The notes beneath the pieces were generated by a model. The model was given only the letters and a program-made list of their open reading frames with translations, was not told the DNA's origin and ran no database searches. From a bacterium (lineage in GTDB: Bacteria > Patescibacteriota > Saccharimonadia > Saccharimonadales > UBA4665), in assembly GCA_021846765.1 (NCBI GenBank), contig JAJZWH010000011.1:1-19083 (forward strand): a stretch of 19,083 bases of DNA. The letters run 5' to 3'. Positions 1-6,271 of this stretch are shown here, in pieces. The position numbers were made by a program, and so were the translations under genes. The number at the start of each line of letters is the position of its first letter. Position 1 is the stretch's first letter.

Positions 1-436
1 CCATAAACCGTTCTAGTTCAGCAAACTCAACTATATCATCGTACATATCATCAACTTCTTTGACCGAAAAACCCAAGACTGCACCGTTTAAGTAAACATT
101 GTCTTTGCCAGATAATTCTGGATTAAATCCTACCCCTAGTTCAATAAAAGGAACTAATTTTCCTTTAGTTAATATACTGCCTTTAGTCGGTTGGTAGATC
201 CCCGCCAAAATCTTTAGCATAGTACTTTTTCCGCTGCCGTTTCTACCGACTATGCCAAAAAACTCACCTTTTTTAATTTCAAAAGAAATGTCTCTTAGAG
301 CATGTTGAGTCTCTTTTTTAACCGTAACCTTACGAAACATGCTAGTAAAAATTCCCTTGACAGTTCCCTTCTTTTCATGAACCAAAATAAAGTCTTTAAA
401 AACTTTATCGGCTTTTATCACCACATCATTTTCCAT
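1..436 (-). CDS. Polysaccharide-export ABC transporter ATPase (Wzt/TagH type), 3' end cut by window edge
   Basis: This is the N-terminal 145 residues of an ABC ATPase that should power export of a lipid-linked polysaccharide across the inner membrane with the permease upstream. The start is the ATG at 436-434. It lies one base after the permease stop codon and is preceded by a strong AGGAGG site inside the permease's last codons, so the two are translationally coupled. A Walker A motif, GRNGSGKST, lies at residues about 64-72. The Q-loop region reads ELGVGFNPELSGKDN, followed by YLNG, a pattern typical of Wzt/TagH-type exporters rather than of nutrient importers. The signature motif, Walker B and any C-terminal glycan-binding domain would lie beyond base 1 and cannot be seen. 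Family assignment is firm. The substrate is inferred from the neighbouring rhamnose genes. Confidence 0.93.
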   Translation of the reverse strand, partial: MENDVVIKADKVFKDFILVHEKKGTVKGIFTSMFRKVTVKKETQHALRDISFEIKKGEFFGIVGRNGSGKSTMLKILAGIYQPTKGSILTKGKLVPFIELGVGFNPELSGKDNVYLNGAVLGFSVKEVDDMYDDIVEFAELERFM

Positions 437-437
437 G

Positions 438-1244
438 CTAAACCTCCTCTGCAAAAAACTTAGAGTGTTTGCGGAAATAAGTACTAGTAGCAATAAACAG
501 GATGATTGTTAGACCTATTGGTATACCCCATATCCATTTGTCTCCACCATAGATTGTAGAAATTGTTTCGGTTGAATGTGTTATTAGCACATATCTAGAG
601 TCTTGAATAACCTGAGCAAAAGGGTTTAGAATCATAATTCTTGAGAAAGTATGAGGAATCCTAGATAGAGGATATAAAATAGGCGTGATATAAAAAGCAG
701 CCTGAATTATAACCTCCCATATATAGGACACGTCTCTAAATCTAACAAAAGCCGTACTTAAAAAGAAGCCGGCCGTTAGAGCTATCAAAATAAGCTCAAA
801 TAGAAGCGGTATTAACCATAGTGCCTGCCAAGAGACTGGCACATGCTCAAAAATCATAAAAATAATTACCACAATGGCAGTTAGTCCAAAATTTATAAGC
901 GCACCAGCAATAATTGACAAAATAATAACGTACTTGGGAAAATTAATTTTTCGAATTAAATCACCCTTACCAACTATGGCCTGAACACTACCTATGGTTG
1001 CTTCAACGAAAAAGTTCCAAAACAAAAGTCCTAGCAATAAATACACCGGATAATAAGGTACCCCATTACCTACTTTTAAAAACTTAGTAAAAACAAAGTA
1101 CAGTATTAGGAATAGTAATAAAGGCCTTAGAAGCGACCACACATAGCCTAATATTGAATTCTGATAGCGTATCTTAAAATCTGTTCGAACCAGCTCACGT
1201 AACAAAATTAATGAGTAGCGATAGCGCTGTTTTATTCTCTGCAT
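438..1244 (-). CDS. ABC-2 type polysaccharide export permease (Wzm/TagG type)
   Basis: This is a 268-residue integral membrane protein, the usual length for ABC-2 polysaccharide or teichoic-acid export permeases. After a short basic N-terminus it carries RTDFKIRYQNSILGYVWSLL at about residues 20-39, the amphipathic entry motif typical of the family. About six hydrophobic segments follow, with the conserved stretch FRDVSYIWEVIIQAAFYITPILYP near residues 168-191 and LNPFAQVIQDSRYVL near the C-terminus. It pairs with the ATPase directly downstream. The start codon has no close Shine-Dalgarno sequence, only AAGG about 14 bases upstream. A TAGAAT hexamer eight bases before the ATG suggests a leaderless or nearly leaderless message. 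The exported glycan is inferred to contain D-rhamnose from the flanking rmd and gmd genes. Confidence 0.93.
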   Translation of the reverse strand: MQRIKQRYRYSLILLRELVRTDFKIRYQNSILGYVWSLLRPLLLFLILYFVFTKFLKVGNGVPYYPVYLLLGLLFWNFFVEATIGSVQAIVGKGDLIRKINFPKYVIILSIIAGALINFGLTAIVVIIFMIFEHVPVSWQALWLIPLLFELILIALTAGFFLSTAFVRFRDVSYIWEVIIQAAFYITPILYPLSRIPHTFSRIMILNPFAQVIQDSRYVLITHSTETISTIYGGDKWIWGIPIGLTIILFIATSTYFRKHSKFFAEEV

Positions 1245-1252
1245 TAGCTATA

Positions 1253-1282
1253 ATTCTACCTTAAAACAATTATTACTAGCAA
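1253..1282 (-). promoter_or_regulatory. Promoter for the ABC exporter operon, likely leaderless
   Basis: Read on the minus strand, TTGCTA (1282-1277) and TAGAAT (1258-1253) are separated by 18 bases. They match the sigma70-type consensus at 4/6 and 5/6 positions. Eight bases separate the -10 hexamer from the permease ATG, so transcription would start at or within one or two bases of the start codon. It sits back-to-back with the candidate rmd promoter. Confidence 0.45.
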
Positions 1283-1284
1283 GG

Positions 1285-1312
1285 TTGAGCTATCCTTAAT
1301 TAAAACTATGCT
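1285..1312 (+). promoter_or_regulatory. Candidate rmd promoter
   Basis: TTGAGC (1285-1290) and TATGCT (1307-1312) are spaced by 16 bases, which predicts a start near 1319 and a leader of about 14 bases. No Shine-Dalgarno sequence precedes the rmd ATG. An alternative -10, TAAACT at 1320-1325, would give a leaderless message but has no good -35. Confidence 0.35.
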
Positions 1313-1332
1313 ATACGCTTAAACTATATACT

Positions 1333-2229
1333 ATGGATAAAATATTAATCACTGGTGCTAATGGCTTTGTTGGCCAACACTTAACTCATGAACTTACCTC
1401 TAACGGCATTGAAGTGGTTGGGGTGGGTTACTCTAGCGATACTCCTAATATGTTATCTCTTGATCTAACTAATCCTGGCGAGTGCTCTAAATTAGACTTT
1501 AGCCATATTTTTGGAGTTATCCATTTAGCTGGACTAGCAGCAGTCGGTCCTTCCTTTGCCGATCCAATGAAGTACATAACAACTAATATGGGTATTGAGG
1601 TTAACTTATTTGAGGCTGCTCTAAAACAAAAAGCCAATCCTAAGTTTTTAGTTATTAGCAGTGGCAGCTTATATGATCCTAAAGCTCCCTTGCCACTCAA
1701 TGAAGAATCTTCTACTATTCCTAGCTCGCCTTATGCTATTAGTAAATTAGGTCAGGAACAAATTGCTCAATATTATTCAAAGCTAGGTTTTAAATGTATT
1801 ATTGCTCGGCCTTTTAATCATATTGGTCCAAACCAAGGTCCTGGTTTTATTGTCCCAGATTTAGCCAGTCAGATAATTAAAGCTAAAAAAGATGGTAGTG
1901 GCGAAATTAAGGTGGGCAATCTCGAGGCAAAGAGAGACTACACGGACGTTAGAGACATAGCTAGAGCCTATAGACTGCTCTTAACTAAAGGCAAACCGGG
2001 TGAAGTATATAATGTTTGCTCTGGTCGATCTATTGATGGCCAAACTATCCTAAAAGGTCTCATGGCAGCGGCTAAGGTTAATCTAAACCCAGTAATTGAT
2101 CAATCTAAGCTAAGGCCAACAGATAATCCAGATATTTATGGATCTCATCAAAAACTGACCAAAGATACCGGTTGGGAACCGACAATTAGTATTGATCAAA
2201 CCTTAAAAGACGTTATTGAATCTATGTAA
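1333..2229 (+). CDS. rmd: GDP-6-deoxy-D-mannose reductase (GDP-D-rhamnose forming)
   Basis: This is a 298-residue short-chain dehydrogenase/reductase of the extended NDP-sugar class. It should reduce the 4-keto group of GDP-4-keto-6-deoxy-D-mannose to give GDP-D-rhamnose, using the product of the neighbouring Gmd. The Rossmann motif GANGFVG is at residues 8-14. The catalytic Ser region is S109-S112, and the Tyr/Lys pair is Y134 and K138 in SPYAISKLGQE. The stretch ARPFNHIGPNQGPGFIVPD is diagnostic of Rmd-like reductases, and a KRDYTDVRD motif follows. The gene converges on gmd, and their 3' ends overlap by eight bases. An epimerizing GDP-fucose synthase is less likely given the Rmd-type motif. 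A related 4-reductase acting on another NDP-sugar cannot be excluded. Confidence 0.88.
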   Translation: MDKILITGANGFVGQHLTHELTSNGIEVVGVGYSSDTPNMLSLDLTNPGECSKLDFSHIFGVIHLAGLAAVGPSFADPMKYITTNMGIEVNLFEAALKQKANPKFLVISSGSLYDPKAPLPLNEESSTIPSSPYAISKLGQEQIAQYYSKLGFKCIIARPFNHIGPNQGPGFIVPDLASQIIKAKKDGSGEIKVGNLEAKRDYTDVRDIARAYRLLLTKGKPGEVYNVCSGRSIDGQTILKGLMAAAKVNLNPVIDQSKLRPTDNPDIYGSHQKLTKDTGWEPTISIDQTLKDVIESM

Positions 2230-3217
2230 GCTTATTAGAAGCTTCTAGCTCGAGATCGTGTTTAACCATTAACTTAACTAGCGACGGAAAATCTACTCTA
2301 CGCTTCCAGCCTAATACCTTTTCAGCCTTCTGCGGATTACCTAACAGTATATCGACTTCAGCTGGTCGCATAAATTTCGGGTTTTGTTTAACATAAGGTT
2401 TCCAGTCATCAATGCCAATTTCTCCAAAAGCTAGTTCAAGAAAGTCTTGGATAGAATGAGTTTCACCGGTAGCTAGGACATAATCATCAGGCTTAGGCTG
2501 CTGAAGCATCAACCACATTCCCTCAACATAATCTCCGGCATAGCCCCAATCTCGTTTAGGGTCTAGATTACCTAGCTCAATATGGTCTTGTAAGCCTAGG
2601 TGAATCCTAGCAACAGCATTGCTAATTTTCCTAGTAACAAACTCAATGCCTCGCCGCTCGCCTTCATGATTAAATAAAATTCCGCAGCTAGCATGCATAG
2701 AATAACTCTCCCGGTAATTTTTAGTTATCCAATGACCGTAAAGCTTAGCCACGCCATAAGGACTCCTGGGATGGAATAGAGCGTTTTCATCGTAACCCTT
2801 ACCCGGCCGGTTATAGTCTAAACCGCCAAACATTTCAGACGTTGATGCCTGATAAAACCTGACTGTTTTCTCTCCACCAGAAATACGAATTGCTTCTAAA
2901 ACATTTAAAACACCCTTGCCAGTTACATCAGCCGTTAGAATTGGGTTTTTAAACGAATAACCAACGTGAGAAACAGCAGCCAGGTTATAGACTTCATCAG
3001 GTTTAGCAATATCCATTGCTTTAACTAGCGAAGAAAGATCAGTTAAATCTCCTTCGATTAAATTAATATAGGGTTGCTCTTGTTCTACTCTAGCTAATTT
3101 AGGATTATTTTGACCCCTAATTAAGCCATAGACCGTGTAGCTCTTGCCATTTAGTAGTTCTGCTAAATGGTAGCCATCTTGACCAGTAATTCCAGTAATT
3201 AGCGCTGTTTTGGTCAT
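2222..3217 (-). CDS. gmd: GDP-mannose 4,6-dehydratase
   Basis: Gmd converts GDP-D-mannose to GDP-4-keto-6-deoxy-D-mannose, the first committed step toward GDP-D-rhamnose or GDP-L-fucose. The 331-residue protein has the NADP-binding GITGQDG at residues 9-15, the catalytic STSE at 125-128 (T126, E128), and Y154 with K158 in SPYGVAKLYGH. It also carries the characteristic RRGIEFVTRKI and GNLDPKRDWGYAGDYVEGMW stretches. These make it one of the most secure calls in the window. The usual ESPRRG is EGERRG here, a minor variation. It lies ten bases downstream of the 69-residue ORF, probably in one operon. The Rmd gene lies tail to tail with it, so together they would complete GDP-D-rhamnose synthesis. 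Confidence 0.96.
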   Translation of the reverse strand: MTKTALITGITGQDGYHLAELLNGKSYTVYGLIRGQNNPKLARVEQEQPYINLIEGDLTDLSSLVKAMDIAKPDEVYNLAAVSHVGYSFKNPILTADVTGKGVLNVLEAIRISGGEKTVRFYQASTSEMFGGLDYNRPGKGYDENALFHPRSPYGVAKLYGHWITKNYRESYSMHASCGILFNHEGERRGIEFVTRKISNAVARIHLGLQDHIELGNLDPKRDWGYAGDYVEGMWLMLQQPKPDDYVLATGETHSIQDFLELAFGEIGIDDWKPYVKQNPKFMRPAEVDILLGNPQKAEKVLGWKRRVDFPSLVKLMVKHDLELEASNKLT

Positions 3218-3226
3218 TGGTTTTAT

Positions 3227-3436
3227 TTACATACTCATTTCTAATTGTTCATTTTGACTTGGTTGTTGGCGTGGATAGTCTCCATCGTGTAACTGTTCTA
3301 GGGTTATGCCTAATCTTGCGGCCAAATCTCGACGATATTCCTCTGAAGCTTGGCTGTACATAGCAGCTGCCCTAGAAGGTTCAACGCCAATTCGTTCTGC
3401 AAAACTAATTAAAGAGCCAGGATTTTCAACACTCAT
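3227..3436 (-). CDS. Small protein of unknown function upstream of gmd (69 aa)
   Basis: I do not recognise this protein. It is 69 residues long, soluble, rich in Ala, Glu and Gln, and probably helical, with no signal peptide, cysteine or membrane segment. The middle, YRRDLAARLGITLEQLHDGDYP, resembles the end of a small helical DNA-binding or tetratricopeptide-like fold, but that is only an impression. The start codon is well supported by AAGGAGAT ten bases upstream of the ATG. The stop is ten bases before the gmd start, which suggests co-transcription with gmd. It is divergent from the glycosyltransferase. The good ribosome-binding site and operon position make it more likely real than chance. 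Confidence 0.7.
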   Translation of the reverse strand: MSVENPGSLISFAERIGVEPSRAAAMYSQASEEYRRDLAARLGITLEQLHDGDYPRQQPSQNEQLEMSM

Positions 3437-3471
3437 ATTATTAAATTATCTCCTTTTTTTCTTACTTAATC

Positions 3472-3477
3472 TATAAT
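3472..3477 (+). promoter_or_regulatory. -10 element for the glycosyltransferase, likely leaderless
   Basis: A perfect TATAAT ends eight bases before the ATG at 3486, so transcription should begin at about 3484-3486. No Shine-Dalgarno sequence and no convincing -35 is visible. An offset TATTAT on the opposite strand (3479-3474) could serve the divergent 69-residue gene. Confidence 0.5.
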
Positions 3478-3485
3478 AACCAATT

Positions 3486-4574
3486 ATGTCTAAGATTGTA
3501 ATTGATGCCCGCGAATATTCAAGCTCAACTGGGCGATATGTCTCTAAATTAATTGAGTATTTACAAAAAACAGACAAAGAAAATAGCTACGTCATCCTAC
3601 TTAAAGCTAAGGACTTAAGCGCCTGCCAGCTTACCAACCCAAACTTTAGTAAAATTGTCTCACCCTATAAAGAATTTAGCTTTTCCGAGCAAATTGGCTT
3701 AGCTAGACAACTATATAAACTAAAGGCAGACTTGGTTCATTTTGCTATGACCCAACAGCCCCTGCTCTATTTTAAAAGATCTATCACTACCATTCATGAC
3801 TTAACTACCGCTAGATATAAAAACCCAGATAAAAATCCTTATATATTTTTTATCAAACAGCAGGTCTACAAGGCGGTTATTTGGTTTGCTGCCTATAAAT
3901 CTAAGCTAGTTATTACCCCTAGTAATTACGTTAAAGAGGATCTAGTTAACTATACCCACATAAGAGCCAGTAAAGTTATTGTTACCTACGAAGCAGCCGA
4001 TGTTATTAAAGATACGGCCAAGCCAATTAAAGATTTAGTCGGCAAGGACTTTTTGATGTATGTTGGCCGTCCAACACCCCACAAAAACCTTTGGAAACTA
4101 ATTGAAGCTTTTGACTCACTTAAAGGCGTCTATCCTGATCTATACCTAGTTTTAGCTGGTAAAATCGATAGGAACTATAGCAATATTAAAAGGCGAGCAA
4201 CCAGCAACGGTGTGATGGATATCTATTTTACTGATTACATTAGCGAAGGAGAGCTTAGGTGGCTATACGAAAACTGCCAGGCCTACGTCTTCCCTTCGCT
4301 AAGCGAAGGCTTTGGTTTGCCGGGACTAGAAGCTATGTCCCTTGGCTCGCCAGTAGTCTCCAGCAACGCTACCTGCCTGCCAGAGATTTATGGTGATGCC
4401 GCCGAGTACTTTGATCCCCACGACAAGCACTCCCTAATTAAAGCCTTAACCGCCGTTTTAGGAGACAGTAAACTAAGAGAGAATCTAATTAACAAAGGTC
4501 GCGATCAAGCAACAAAATACTCTTGGCAACGGATGGCTGAAGAAACTCTAGCTACTTACACTAAGGTCGTATAA
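3486..4574 (+). CDS. GT-B fold glycosyltransferase, family 4 type
   Basis: This is a 362-residue retaining glycosyltransferase of the GT1/GT4 superfamily, predicted to transfer a sugar from a nucleotide donor onto a growing surface glycan at the cytoplasmic membrane face. The N-terminal half is a Rossmann-like acceptor domain, including DLVHFAMTQQPLLYF. The C-terminal half begins near residue 190 with MYVGRPTPHKN, where the Arg and Lys normally bind the donor phosphates. The E-x7-E donor motif EGFGLPGLE is at about residues 273-281, followed by GSPVVSSNATCLPEIYGDAA. No transmembrane segment or signal is visible. The gene sits next to the rhamnose and export genes, so GDP-D-rhamnose or GDP-mannose is a plausible donor, but the donor cannot be read from the sequence. 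Confidence 0.92.
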   Translation: MSKIVIDAREYSSSTGRYVSKLIEYLQKTDKENSYVILLKAKDLSACQLTNPNFSKIVSPYKEFSFSEQIGLARQLYKLKADLVHFAMTQQPLLYFKRSITTIHDLTTARYKNPDKNPYIFFIKQQVYKAVIWFAAYKSKLVITPSNYVKEDLVNYTHIRASKVIVTYEAADVIKDTAKPIKDLVGKDFLMYVGRPTPHKNLWKLIEAFDSLKGVYPDLYLVLAGKIDRNYSNIKRRATSNGVMDIYFTDYISEGELRWLYENCQAYVFPSLSEGFGLPGLEAMSLGSPVVSSNATCLPEIYGDAAEYFDPHDKHSLIKALTAVLGDSKLRENLINKGRDQATKYSWQRMAEETLATYTKVV

Positions 4575-4779
4575 TACTCGCTTATACCATCAGTATATTG
4601 TGACAATTCTCCAAAAACAAAGAACCGAATAACACATTAGGCATTCGTAGATAATAGACTCGACGTATATTTACTCAAAAACTGAACAAAAACGTATCCA
4701 GGGTTAACGTTATGCTAAACCAAACACACGAATGGGCGAACAGTTTAACACCTAACTATGATATTCTAGTTCCGATACG

Positions 4780-4785
4780 TATAAT
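4780..4785 (+). promoter_or_regulatory. -10 element upstream of the DUF3800 gene
   Basis: A perfect TATAAT predicts a transcript start near 4792 and a leader of about 26 bases. No good -35 is seen at 16-18 bases upstream. The rest of the 243-base spacer 4575-4817 shows no gene, RNA or clear terminator. Confidence 0.35.
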
Positions 4786-4817
4786 TACAGGATCTGGAAT
4801 AGAGACTGTCAGGTTTT

Positions 4818-5438
4818 ATGCGTAAACCACCCGATCTTATTATGAAAGCAAGTATTAACACAAAACCAACTAAGCTTTACTGCTACGTAGACGAAACGGG
4901 GCAGGACTCCCGTGGTAAGTTTTTTATAGTAGTGGCGGTAGTGGTTGGACAGCAACGAGATATGTTAGAGCTGTTTTTAGAACAAGCCGAGACCCAAACA
5001 GGCAAAGGTAAGGTTAAATGGACTAAAAGCGGGCAAAAGCGTAGGGATAACTATCTAAACGCTGTTTTACTACCCCAACAGTTTAAGAATAGTTTATTTT
5101 ACCGTATATATGAGAATGGTGGAGCTTATGAGGACTTAACAGTATTAGCTATTGCTCAAGCCATTAATCTGTATCGAGAAAAGTACAAGCTTAATACATA
5201 TCAAGCTACAGTGCTTGTCGATGGGTTAAAAGGAGCTGAAGTACACCGAGTAGGAAGAGACCTACACAATCTAGGCGTAAAGACCCGTAAAATCCGAGGC
5301 GTAAAAGATGAGAGCGAACCACTGATACGCCTAGCAGATGCTGTAGCTGGGCTAATACGACAAGCCTACTTGGGCGTTGATGATTATCAAAAGATGGAAT
5401 TAAAGTTGCAAAAAGAGAAGGTATTAAATGAGCTATAG
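4818..5438 (+). CDS. DUF3800 family protein
   Basis: This 206-residue protein matches the DUF3800 pattern. An N-terminal strand carries YCYVDETG, with acidic D25 and E26. A central WTKSGQKRR segment follows, and the C-terminal part has KDESEPLIRLADAVAGLI with D164 and D174. These spaced acidic residues suggest an RNase H-like, metal-dependent nuclease fold. DUF3800 proteins are often found in mobile or defence contexts, but their function is not established. The first ATG has only AGG close upstream. An internal Met at residue 9 is possible but has no better ribosome-binding site. The gene lies between the glycan locus and a toxin-antitoxin remnant, so it is probably part of an accessory patch. 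No dedicated partner gene is visible. Confidence 0.75.
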   Translation: MRKPPDLIMKASINTKPTKLYCYVDETGQDSRGKFFIVVAVVVGQQRDMLELFLEQAETQTGKGKVKWTKSGQKRRDNYLNAVLLPQQFKNSLFYRIYENGGAYEDLTVLAIAQAINLYREKYKLNTYQATVLVDGLKGAEVHRVGRDLHNLGVKTRKIRGVKDESEPLIRLADAVAGLIRQAYLGVDDYQKMELKLQKEKVLNEL

Positions 5439-5441
5439 AAT

Positions 5442-5528
5442 AAAAAACCACCATGCTTTGCAACAGAGGGTGGAACAACCTATTCCTTGCGGACACCTGC
5501 CCATACGGGTAGTATTCAGTTGCTGTTT
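5442..5528 (-). ncRNA. Candidate structured small RNA of about 87 nt with intrinsic terminator
   Basis: Downstream of a TTGACT/TAAACT promoter, the minus strand reads through consecutive hairpins. The first is CUACCC-GUAU-GGGCAG, a six-pair stem with one mismatch at 5512-5497. The second is UCC-GCAA-GGA, a GNRA-type tetraloop hairpin at 5493-5484. The last is CCACC...GGUGG at 5473-5448, which ends directly in six U residues (5447-5442) like an intrinsic terminator. A 5' GCAAC can also pair with a GUUGC near the 3' end. The UCC-GNAA-GGA tip resembles domain IV of SRP RNA, but the AGCAG internal-loop strand expected next is absent. I therefore do not call it SRP RNA. It partly faces the 3' end of the DUF3800 transcript. 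Confidence 0.4.
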
Positions 5529-5534
5529 GGCTTT

Positions 5535-5564
5535 AGTTTACTCTTCATTGAGCCGTTCAGTCAA
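5535..5564 (-). promoter_or_regulatory. Promoter for the minus-strand small RNA candidate
   Basis: Read on the minus strand, TTGACT (5564-5559, 5/6 to consensus) is followed after 18 bases by TAAACT (5540-5535, 4/6). The predicted start is near 5528. No coding gene on that strand begins downstream, which is why I link it to the hairpin RNA. Confidence 0.4.
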
Positions 5565-5588
5565 TAAAATTTTAGCGTAAACTATAAG

Positions 5589-5601
5589 TATAATTTAAAG
5601 G
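5589..5601 (+). promoter_or_regulatory. -10 element and ribosome-binding site of the antitoxin gene
   Basis: TATAAT at 5589-5594 is a perfect -10. AAAGG at 5597-5601 lies nine bases before the ATG at 5611. If the -10 is used, the start near 5601 would remove the Shine-Dalgarno sequence from the transcript. One of the two is therefore probably not functional, or a further upstream promoter is used. Confidence 0.35.
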
Positions 5602-5610
5602 TTAACTAGC

Positions 5611-5928
5611 ATGTCAACTACAACGACCAAAGAACTCCGTGATAACCTTGCGGACATACGCCGACGAGTTATGAGCGGTGAGACAATTGAAGTTATTTAT
5701 CGTTCTCGGCCTGTAATGAGAATTATGCCCATAGTTGATCAGGCTTCACACTTTTCAGGCGAGCAAACCGGTAGGCGCCTGGATGCATTGCTTAAAGACA
5801 GGCCAACAAGCGTTTCTCCGATGATGGGTGACGCAGACAAAACATACAAGCAGATCAAGGATGAATTATATCGTCGGAGTCCTAAATATGGAGCAAATAT
5901 CAGAAGTATTCCACGATCCAAAGTATGA
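5611..5928 (+). CDS. Phd/YefM family antitoxin
   Basis: This 105-residue protein has the Phd/YefM fold signature. The N-terminal STTTTKELRDNLADIRRRVMSGETIEVIYRSRPVMRIMPI is the DNA-binding and dimerisation domain that represses the operon. The C-terminal part should be a flexible helix that wraps around the cognate toxin. The following gene is a PIN-domain toxin in the usual antitoxin-toxin order, overlapping by 41 bases. The C-terminal tail after DELYRRSPKYG (ANIRSIPRSKV) is read in a different frame from the toxin it overlaps. It looks like a read-through extension rather than a natural end, consistent with a deletion at the junction. The protein itself appears intact. Confidence 0.82.
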   Translation: MSTTTTKELRDNLADIRRRVMSGETIEVIYRSRPVMRIMPIVDQASHFSGEQTGRRLDALLKDRPTSVSPMMGDADKTYKQIKDELYRRSPKYGANIRSIPRSKV

Positions 5929-6208
5929 GTTCTTTATATCAGCGCTGACTGTACACATTTTATATTATTTTGCTGAGGTTGAAGGTATAGACAGAAGCTT
6001 CGTGCACAAACTCTTGGATTTAGCGTTTCATCTACCAATAAACGAAAGCATGATTTCCCTTGCCCAGGAGAGATATACAGGAAAAGATTTCGAAGACTGC
6101 CTACAAGCTGCGTGTGCCGAACTTACTGGCTGCAATGAAATATTATCTCTTGATAAAGATTTTTATAATAACAGTGGTACTACACTTAAAGTTTTGCTAA
6201 TCAAATAG
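5888..6208 (+). CDS. PIN-domain (VapC-like) toxin, N-terminally truncated, probably inactive
   Basis: From the ATG at 5888, which has GGAG eight bases upstream, the gene encodes 106 residues. Typical PIN toxins are about 125-145. The C-terminal half is clearly PIN: ISALTVHILYYFAE, then LPINESMISLA, GKDFEDCLQAACAELTGCNEILSLDKDF. The third and fourth acidic positions are present (D67/D70 and D89/D91). The first strand carrying the invariant DTN-type Asp is missing. The Glu expected in the SALT-x-HEL motif is Ile24. Upstream codons in this frame (back to 5828) do not supply the missing strand, and neither does another frame. PIN toxins are metal-dependent ribonucleases needing these acids. I infer loss of activity, possibly leaving an antitoxin-binding decoy. 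Confidence 0.7.
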   Translation: MEQISEVFHDPKYEFFISALTVHILYYFAEVEGIDRSFVHKLLDLAFHLPINESMISLAQERYTGKDFEDCLQAACAELTGCNEILSLDKDFYNNSGTTLKVLLIK

Positions 6209-6271
6209 GTGGCCACAATGCGTCCTCACTAATTGGGGCAAATCCTTAGGCAGTTAAGGCTTGGTTTACAA

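Noticed and set aside
2228..2246. AAGCTT...AAGCTT hairpin and AGAAGCTTCT palindrome at the rmd/gmd junction as a bidirectional terminator
   Set aside because: The stem is only six pairs, there is no U-run on either strand, and it lies in coding sequence.
5206..5496. A 96-codon minus-strand ORF opposite the DUF3800 gene
   Set aside because: It is antisense to a gene with a clear family match, has Leu-rich shadow composition, and has no ribosome-binding site or plausible domain.
5442..5528. Calling the hairpin RNA an SRP (4.5S) RNA
   Set aside because: Only the UCC-GNAA-GGA tip is similar. The conserved AGCAG strand of the internal loop is missing.
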